Shown here piece after piece: positions 55,860-64,000 of a stretch of 64,000 nt of DNA. This stretch comes from Epiperipatus broadwayi. Its lineage: Eukaryota; Onychophora; Udeonychophora; Euonychophora; Peripatidae. The stretch is from contig JAQFVV010000032.1 in assembly GCA_028023455.1 (NCBI GenBank), positions 5,180,392-5,244,391 on the forward strand, given 5' to 3'. Both the position numbers and the translations under genes were made by a program. Below the pieces are notes generated by a model, which worked only from the letters and a program-made list of their open reading frames with translations, had not been told where the DNA came from and made no database searches. Each line of letters begins with the position of its first letter. Position 1 is the stretch's first letter.

Positions 55860-56335
55860 CCGGTCTTAGCAACATTTCCCAGATCACATTGGTCATCAAC
55901 TGGGTAACAAATATTATGAAAATAAGTGTAAAGGCGTTTTAAATATGGATATAATAATAATGAGCCTTTTATTAATAAAAAAACAGAAATCATTAATATT
56001 AGAAATTATTTAAATAAATGAATTTCTTAAGAAAATATTCCAAATAGAAGGTAATTTGCATGTATCATCATGTTTGTTGATACAATCTGGCTTTTTAAAG
56101 ATCTTAATAGCTTCTCTTATCAGACATTGTCAGAGAATGTCACATCTGGATAGTATTTTCATATTAGAAAAATCAATACTATAACTTGTATCTATAGCAT
56201 GGAGAGAGAGTGCTGATTGTAATGAGTGCTTCTTAACTGTATTAATATGTTCATCTCTTCTAGCATTTGGTACTATATATATATCATGAAATTTTTTTTG
56301 CATTTTGTGTAGTAACAAAAACCATATCTAGAAAC
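55860..56335 (-). pseudogene. Penelope-like element 3' relic: GIY-YIG endonuclease end and hammerhead-like motif
   Basis: The frame 56318-56130 ends SLQSALSLHAIDTSYSIDF, SNMKILSRCDIL. After a stop it continues in frame CLIREAIKIFKKPDCINK. This is the C-terminal pattern of PLE GIY-YIG endonucleases (SAL..HA....H.I.F...KIL, then REA..I......IN). About 160 bp downstream, at 55868-55899, the minus strand reads UUGAUGA, CCA...UGG, GAAAU, similar to a hammerhead core with C3 changed to U. That is where a PLE 3' terminal repeat would lie. Stops make it inactive. Confidence 0.55.
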
Positions 56336-57038
56336 CATCTTGATTTTCTAAAATAACTACTAATTTGTATCTAAAAGTAATTTACCAAAAAACTATTGAA
56401 CATTGTTTTGTTATAGGAAGTAAGAATATATTTCATAATAATTATTGTAGTCTTTTTTATCTCTTTATTCTTGTCAGTTAATGAGACCCAACTTTATGGG
56501 TACTTATACTTCTATAAAATTCCAATAGTTTTGAGATTTTAACCTGCTATCATATTTTTAATTTTCTTCAGATTTCTTTTAAGAACTCCCTACTTTCTTA
56601 TTTTTAAATTCATTGAACTGGATATATCTGACCAAATCTAATTAAGTTGACTGTATGTTACCATATGTTAAAGTGCAAGTTGGAATTTTACATCTGGAGA
56701 TAGCAATCCAATTTTTCCAAGGACTCTTGCAATATTATTTTAAACTTAAAATTTTTGTTACATTTATTGACTTTCAAGCACAGATTTCCAGTGTAACAAT
56801 TTTTTCAAAAATCTTTTGTAACCGTCTTAGATGAAAAAAAAATTATTGTTGAAATCTAAAATGGATTTATTATTGAATGTTGTTATATGAATTATTGAAT
56901 CATTATATAAAAGGCAATCAAAATAATTTTTTCAGCTGATTTAAAGTGTCATCATTATCATATGAAAGGGTATTCTCCACTATGTTGATAAGATTATGAT
57001 ATTGTTTCTCAGAATAAAATTACTTACACTATATATTT
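56336..57038. other. Non-coding DNA, possibly old PLE sequence
   Basis: Adjacent to the PLE relic, but no RT motif could be read. Otherwise AT-rich. Confidence 0.35.
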
Positions 57039-57146
57039 AATTGAAAGAGATTTGAACTCAAACTTTCAAGCTTCCTATAACTATATATTCCATCTTATAT
57101 AACAGATACACATGGCCATATAAATGTGAAAAAGATAAATGATCTG

Positions 57147-57192
57147 CAATATACATATTTTATGCAAAAACAACACTCATCTGTTGATCCAG
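57147..57192 (-). ncRNA. Decayed hammerhead motif (family A, copy 3, left arm)
   Basis: Minus strand: AUCAA, CAGAUGA (U4 changed), stem II remnant, AAAA for GAAA, UUGCAGAUC. Inactive. Confidence 0.45.
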
Positions 57193-57204
57193 ATCATCAT
57201 CTCC

Positions 57205-57206
<2 letters not shown>

Positions 57207-57253
<47 letters not shown>
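57207..57253. repeat. (CA)n(TA)n microsatellite
   Basis: About 11 CA units followed by about 13 TA units inside the left arm of family A copy 3. Confidence 0.95.
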
Positions 57254-57256
<3 letters not shown>

Positions 57257-57476
57257 CAGTGCTCAGTTTACATTAACATAGCAAATCATTAAACTTTAAT
57301 GGATACGCTTCAATCTTCTCCATCCTCCAACTCTTCAGCCATCCATATCATTGATAACCTGGCTAAAGAGTTGGAGGATAGAGAAGATTGAAGCTTATTC
57401 ATTAAAGTTTGAAGATTTTTTATCTTGATATAAACTGAGCATTGATTATATATGTGTGTGGGAGATGATGATCTAG

Positions 57477-57517
57477 ACCAACTGATGAGTGCTGGTTTAG
57501 CATGAAATACATATATT
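57477..57517 (+). ncRNA. Near-intact hammerhead motif (family A, copy 3, right arm)
   Basis: ACCAA, CUGAUGA, stem II GUGCU-GGUUU-AGCAU, GAAA, AUAC/AUAU (one mismatch), AUA, then UUAAA. The core is complete and stem II is the best of the family, but stem I' is damaged (UUGGU to UUAAA). Confidence 0.55.
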
Positions 57518-57630
57518 AAAAAACATATATCTTTTTCAGATGTATGTGGTCATGTGTGTCTGATGGTTGTATATGATGGAGTGGATAGCTGTAGGGAACT
57601 TGAAAGTCTGAGTTCAAATTCTTTCTAATT

Positions 57631-58862
57631 ATATTAAGTTTACTATAGACAATATACTTGTATTTAAATATTATATATAAGATCTAATCACAAAACACTT
57701 ATTTTCTTTGTTAATTTTTATATTGAATCTTAATCTTTAAATTCGATTATCTTTTATGAAGTTTTACATTCATTTTGTTAATTAATCAAGTAAATAATAA
57801 CACATTTCCTTTTAATGAGACTATCATAATCATTATCAAAAAGCCTGTTACAAATTTTCTTTTTCAAGGATCCAAGAAGATATGTGTCTCATTTACTCAA
57901 CCTACTTCTTTAAAAAAACTCCACACTTCAGTAACATGACCACCACAAAAATATAAATTGGAAGTTTTAATGTTTAAGAATCTATGGTTCTTTGCTTCTA
58001 AAATAGAAACATCAAATGTACATGGGCTAAATCTTATTTTTAATGATAGTAAAATTTTAACATTGGAGCATACTAACCTATGATTTGTTCAGCAATTTGT
58101 GCCTATATGTGCAGATGAACTTTTGACTTTTAACAATAACATAATTCATAAGATGTAATTTGCTCATGTCTAGCAAAAATTTAATTGTAGCAAAATGTCT
58201 AATAAAGTCATCGCCCCCCCCCCCTCTTTTTGTCGCTATAATAAGAAATTTAAGAATTATTTTCTCTAACTTTTTAAATCTAAATTTGAATTAATAATCA
58301 GCAATGAAAAATAATCAGCTGATATTTTCTAGAATAAAAGTAATTATACTTTCTTTAGTGTAAAAAAGAGTCAACTCGAATACAAAATATATAAAACATG
58401 GATAGGAATACTTAAATATAAAATTATATAGAAAACCAGAAAAATTATTAAGAAAATATTGTTGAATGACAGTTATGAAGAACAATATAGAATTATTCTA
58501 TTGAAGTTTAATCAAGTGATTATAAAATATCATTAAATAATATTTGTCAATTAATAATGTGATGGGATTGTGTATATAATTTATACAATTATCAAACTAT
58601 TATAGATTTATTTTTTTTTTAAAAATTAAACATTCTAATACAAAATAGTTAAAGACGAGAAATAAGATGAATACTAAAAAGCACAGAGAATTATTATAAT
58701 TTTAATTCTATTGTTGGAAGGTATCTGGAAAAATGATGTGAACAAATTAATTAATACTTATAATGAAATTTATTCACAAGAATGGCCAGCAAATGTTTTT
58801 ATTATTTATGATTTATTAAAAGCCCAAATTTAGTAAAAAGGTGATAATTTAAGAAGAATTAG
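57631..58862. other. AT-rich non-coding DNA
   Basis: No gene. An 11-C run at 58214-58224. Confidence 0.5.
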
Positions 58863-58969
58863 CCTTGCATTGGTGGCCGAGAGGTCAGCGTGACTGCTTT
58901 GCACTTGCAGGCAGTTGCCTGGGTTGCGGGTTCGCGTCCCAGCCGATGCTATGACCCTTAAAAAAAAAA
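58863..58969 (+). mobile_element. tRNA-derived SINE, copy 3
   Basis: GCATTGGTGGCCGAGAGG (A-box region), TTGCAGGCAGTTGCC, GCGGGTTCGCGTCCC (B-box region), ATGCTATGACCC and a poly(A) tail of 10. About 15 bp longer in the anticodon region than copy 1. Confidence 0.75.
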
Positions 58970-61912
58970 TTAAGTTAGTATCATTTCCAACAAATCAACA
59001 GTTTGAAATTATAAAAATATCGAGAAACAAAAACTACAATTGGTATTATAAAAACTGTTTCAAAAAGATATAGAAAAAGTCAAGAAAAACTAATATTTGA
59101 GAGGAACTTTGAAGAAAGAATGACTACTTAAAAAAAATTGTATATGAGATTAAATATATTTTGAAAATTTAAATATCAATTATTAAGTATAGAAAATAAT
59201 ATGACTAATTTATGTATATCTTTTCTACTTGTTCAATATTTGTTTAGCTTAACTATGAAATTGAGTGTTACTTTAATAAAAATGAAATTAGCATTTCAAA
59301 AATAAGATTTATTGTAACATAATTACTGGGATATGAACATGAGCTTTAATACAGAACTTAACAAAATGTTGCATAACATTAATGGAAATTTATAGAAATA
59401 TGCAATGGCAAATAAAATAGGTTAATTATTTATAAATAAATACTATAAATATAAAAATGTGTATGTGACAATAATAAGTGATTTATTGTATAAATATAAG
59501 AAGTAAAAAGAGTATCTATACTATGTTTCTTAATCTTTTTTTTATTTTGTCAACTATATATGCAATATAAAAGTGCATCTTATTAAAAAGTTCAACTTTA
59601 TAGAATAATATATGTATAGTATACCTATAATATCTGATATATTTGCTCAAATGTTTCCCTTTGCCTGCATATATCACATAGAATAGAATAATAAATTATG
59701 TTTTGTTGACAAGTTTTGTTTGCAATACAAAGTGAATATACAAATTAATAATATAGCATAAACTAAATTAAAATTAATATTAATAATGTGGTTATTAATA
59801 ATAAATTGAGAAAGAATATATATATATATATATATGATGTGCATTTATTCAGTCAATCACATTTACTCTAAAAATTAACAGTGATTAAAAAAACTTACTA
59901 TAGACTAACTTTATTTTTTACAAAAATAAAATGGATTTGAAATGTCAGACTTTGATCTTCTAAAGCCAATGATGTATCAAAATAAGACAATTTCATTGTG
60001 GTTAAATACTTAGTATGATATCCTGTTTCTTCAATATTTTTTTTAATGGAATCATAGTAGCAGTCTCATTATTAGCACCCACAATATCTTCAAATTTGTT
60101 TTGATACTTTTAATTTTACATTAACTTTAGATTCTATACAGTCATCCTCACTTGCAGTTACTCATTTCAAATTCTCAACTAAATTCTTCATATAATCTTT
60201 AAGAACATTTTCCTATTTTTTTCTGTCTCTACTAAATCAATAATTATTGTTTTATTGTTTAATTATTTTAATTTTTTCAATGAGATACTTTGTACAAGAG
60301 TCAATTTACCATATTAACTTTTTTTAAAAAAAATTATGTTAAAATTATTATTTTATTCCAATATTTTACTTCAAAAAATATTCTGTAGATCTCAGGATCA
60401 GTGAAAAATTACAACTTGGAAGACTTTTAAACCCACAATAATGGTCTTCCATTATCCCTTAGCAATCTCTAACTTTATTAAAAATAGAATGTTATATCTT
60501 TGTACAATGTAAATTACAGGAAAGGCAATTAAAGCTATTTGTTACTATATAATCATTGACTATCAATTAGAATATATTGCAATATTGTACAAATTATTAA
60601 AAAAAATTAAACTTTTAAAGCATAATTTTAGGTTTATCAGATATTAAAATTTATTCATCCATATTTTAAATGCAAATGTCAAATAATAATTATTTCATTT
60701 GTTTTCTAAAATGAAGCTGCTGCTCCTGGTGGTAGATGATGAAAAACATTTATCATTTTAAGTACAATGTAACTTTTTTATATATTTACAAAAGTCAAAT
60801 GTAATATTTAGAATTTTCTTTGTTTCTAAACAAAAATATCTATCACTAAAGTCAAATTTATTATATTTTTAATAAATAATAATGGTTTAATATTAAAATT
60901 AAAGTTAAAAGCTTTCAGTCAGAGAAAATAATTAAAACTGTCACAGTGCTAGTACAATGCAAGAGGCTTAAGGAAAATATTTTACAAATTACTTTAAATT
61001 TTATAGAACTTTTAGTCTTCTGCTTTATAAATATTTTATTAAACTTTTGGGGGGAAAAGTTATTTCAAAAAGTTATTTCAACAGTCTGGAAAAATCTGAC
61101 CAATAAATGAAATCATGCAAGTCTAAATTAAAACATTTGAGAAATTAGATTTAGTGATGGTTTGCCAACATGAAAAAAATTACTGCTGCCATAGCATAAA
61201 TTATACAGACTCATAAAATTTATGTATTATGAATTTAAATGTTCTTATTTATTTATTTACATTTTTTGTTTATTTATAATTTTTTGGGATGATGAATACT
61301 TGAAGTAATATATATTAATACAATGCATATCATGGCATCATTGTATTGTGTTTTGCTTTATAAAGTATGCTATACATTTTAACTTATTAAATATATAACA
61401 ATTAATAAATAAGAATATTTAAAATTTAATATTTGTTGTTACTTCTGTAATTTTTTATAACTAGTCAATTTTTTTGTTCAGTTATGATCTGGAAAATAGG
61501 CAGTTGAGAAACAGTGATCTATATAATCTGTGAAATATTAAGTAAAAATAAATATATCTTGGAATAAAAGTTGTTACTTTCTGCTTGACATTTCTATAAT
61601 ACTGAGTTCAAATTCAAGCAAAATAATAACTTTTTTAGATTATAAACTTGCTTAGAACATTCTTATGATAGATGGACGATGGTTAACCCAATTAGTAAGA
61701 AAACAAACAAACAAAAAGTTAAGTCCTTACTATCCAGCAGTTGGCAGTCCTGGTAAGTAATATTTTCTTTACTATTTTTCTTTGAAGGTCTATTAGAGAT
61801 AACTTTATTCTATAGAGTGCTTATTAAAGGCTGATTCATTTTTTTACTCAACTAAGTCAAAATAAAAGTAAGAAAAGATATTATTTGTTTTAACTATACC
61901 TAACAGTTTCTG

Positions 61913-61945
<33 letters not shown>

Positions 61946-62943
61946 GGTGTGTGTTGCGTATGATTAATTAGATATAAATGATATACATAAAGAAAATATT
62001 GAGACTTTTGATTAAATATATACTCAAATCTTTACATAAAATCCTCCCCCCCCCCTTTGTGTTATCAAATCAATAATTTAAAATTCTATTTTAAAATTAA
62101 TAAAAATTTATAATATACCGTTGCAATCGATTTAACTTAAATTAACGGTGTATTTCATTCAAAAACTATATATCATCATAATATATAAATAAAAAGTTAA
62201 ACAGGTGCAATTATTATAACAATTATAATTAGTAAATCAATAGATTTTTGATTATGGTCTAAAAATTGTAATCCTTCAATAATAATAAATTAGCGGGAGT
62301 CTTTTTAGTATGAATTTTTCAAACAATGTTCAAGAGAACTTATTAAAATCTTTGCTAAATAATAAGAATTTCTAAATTTAAAAATATTTACTCTGAAAAT
62401 AAGGCCAGTCCTTTTGATAAATACTGTACTTCATTTCATTTGTTAGCATATTTTAAAGTTAGCGAAATATTTTTTTTGTATATATATATGTGTGATTATT
62501 TATCTTCTCTATCCAAAATGGAATTAAATTAAATATTTAATAATAAAAAACACAGTATTTTATTTACTACAGTTTAGTTACTTTATGTATAATATATGTT
62601 TATTTATTAATTAACTTTAAATAGATTTTATCTAAAAAGCAAATAAATAAAAATTATATATATGTATAATTGCATCTTCTATTCCAGATAACAAATATTG
62701 TAAAGTTAGAAGGGAAAAAACGTTGAATGCTAAGCTCAAAGTTATATTTCTTTTTAATAGTAAAGGTAACTATGAATTAAATGATCTCTTTCCGAACACC
62801 ATCAACACTTATATGATCAATTCAGATTATCGTATGATCTTTATTTTTTAGTTACAAATAGCTAGATAGTTGTTAAACAATAAAGTGAGTTGACTATGGG
62901 TCAGTATATCTAAACAAAAGATCCAATTTTATTTGCAGCTGAA
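58970..62943. other. AT-rich non-coding DNA
   Basis: No gene is supported. A (TA)n(TG)n microsatellite lies near 61914-61953 and a 10-C run at 62046-62055. A minus-strand frame near 60060-60110 (KFEDIVGANNETATMIPLKK) is suggestive but unassigned. Confidence 0.4.
61914..61953. repeat. (TA)n(TG)n microsatellite
   Basis: TA dinucleotides followed by TG dinucleotides with one GG interruption. Confidence 0.9.
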
Positions 62944-63043
62944 AAAATGTGTTTACCTGACTTGGATTCGAACCCAGGACATTGGATGAGTCTTTCTTAA
63001 TGTATGAATGGTAATCAAGTTAATAAAAATGTAAACACATTTT
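62944..63043 (-). other. tRNA-like relic with perfect 13-bp terminal stem
   Basis: AAAATGTGTTTAC at 62944-62956 and its exact complement at 63031-63043 form a 13-bp stem. On the minus strand, AAGACTCATCC resembles an anticodon arm and CCTGGGTTCGAATCC is a strong B-box/T-arm match. A D arm is not clear. It looks like a tRNA pseudogene or tRNA-derived mini-element. Confidence 0.4.
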
Positions 63044-64000
63044 ATAACATCTTTATTTTTTAATTATAAAAATAAAATTAAAATTATTTAATTTATATTT
63101 ATAGTATTTTTATTTTAAAAATGATTGTGCGTAACGTTACGTATATATTAAAGTATAATTACATTTTGTTTTTGAAAAAATGAACATTCCATTTTTACAC
63201 AATTTATCAAGCAGAGATTTTTGCTTTTTTAAACAAAATATTTATGTAATTTGAAAATTATTTATATACATTTTTAAAATTGACAAACCATTAAAACAGA
63301 AGAAAATATACTAAGCTTTAAAATGGTATTGTTCTGGATATAAAAATATCCTTTAAAAAAAGTAATTCCAAATAAAATTTTATTAGAGCATAAGTTTTTT
63401 TATAATATTTAACATTTATAAGCAAATTTCGGAACATTCTAAAACATTGTTTCATGTGTGCTCAAGAATAACAGTAAATTGATACAAAATCTATAAGATT
63501 ACGATTATCAGTTGATGCTTAATTGTATTTCTTAATTTCATATCAGTAATAACAATTTTTGAGAAAAAAAAATTAATTTCAAAAGAATCATCATAAAAAG
63601 TTAAAATGATAAATGGAATAAACTCACATCTAAAAAGAAAATAATAACTCTTGTCAATAATGTCATATTATAAAATTTGTAAAATCACTTAAAAGACCCT
63701 GTGCACTGCAGTAACATATTTGTAGCTCACACTAACAACAAAAAGATACGGTAAACTTCTTTTCTCTCTCCTTGCTTATCTTTTTAAAATAAAAAAAGGG
63801 GAATGTAATATGAGTGTCTTTGCAATGGGTAATCTAGACGAAAGTTTACCATATTCTTTAGATGTAGTTATGGATAAACTATAAATAATTTCATTAAGTT
63901 TTAGAAATGTCATTAAGAAAAATAGAGAGAAAAAGAAATAAAACAATTAAGCTGCTTAAATATTTTTAAGAGATATAAAATTAAAATCTAATTAGCAGTT
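63044..64000. other. AT-rich non-coding DNA
   Basis: Nothing recognisable. Confidence 0.5.

Larger units (their letters stand above)
57039..57630. mobile_element. Family A inverted-repeat element, copy 3
   Basis: Arms of about 290 bp run from AATTGAAAGAGATTTGAACT to AGTTCAAATTCTTTCTAATT and meet near TTGATAACCTGGC (about 57357). A (CA)n(TA)n microsatellite (57207-57253) has expanded in the left arm; the matching right-arm spot is short. Both arms carry hammerhead remains. Confidence 0.85.

Overview
The window is strongly A+T-rich (by eye about three quarters; not computed), gene-poor and full of eukaryotic retroelement remains. It contains jockey/CR1-like, RTE-like and Tx1/L1-like LINE pieces, Penelope-like (PLE) pieces with GIY-YIG endonuclease sequence, tRNA-derived SINEs, a gag relic and very long (ATT)n microsatellites. 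This mix suggests an invertebrate animal; the sequence alone does not fix the phylum. I see no intact host gene, rRNA gene or confident tRNA gene.

Layout. 0-23 kb is mostly AT-rich non-coding DNA with two copies of an inverted-repeat element (family B, 5.3 and 15.4 kb), a SINE (13.9 kb) and a PLE relic (16.8-17.1 kb). 23-28 kb has the best host-like signals: two possible first exons with CCAAT/TATA-like upstream motifs and phase-1 GTAATA donors (23.58 and 26.47 kb), and a CpG-containing patch at 27.2-27.5 kb. 31-35.6 kb is a nested cluster on the minus strand: Tx1-like LINE tail, RTE, PLE and a family B hairpin, separated by (ATT)n arrays. 38.4-39.7 kb is a gag relic. 40.4-43.6 kb is an almost complete LINE with one stop and one frameshift, bounded on both sides by (ATT)n. 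45.2-47.2 kb is a tandem duplication of about 1 kb, each unit carrying a family B hairpin. 48.8-57.6 kb holds three copies of another inverted-repeat element (family A), a GC-rich island with a possible minus-strand first exon (50.1 kb), a SINE, two RTE relics, a composite family B element and a PLE relic. 58-64 kb is AT-rich with one SINE and one tRNA-like hairpin.

Main discovery candidate. Both inverted-repeat families carry sequences that fold as minimal type I hammerhead ribozymes, one per arm and therefore pointing in opposite directions. The best family A motifs are at 51197-51240 (+) and 50762-50805 (-). The best family B motif is at 54111-54152 (-). Each has CUGAUGA, a short stem II, GAAA, a very short stem III, a cleavage triplet (AUA or GUC) and a pairing stem I. 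Other copies are degraded, and several short family B hairpins have lost the catalytic 5' half but kept the cleavage-site half. These look like retrozyme-like or PLE-terminal-repeat-derived non-autonomous elements. PLE relics in the same window make a PLE a plausible source of mobilising enzymes, but that link is inference.
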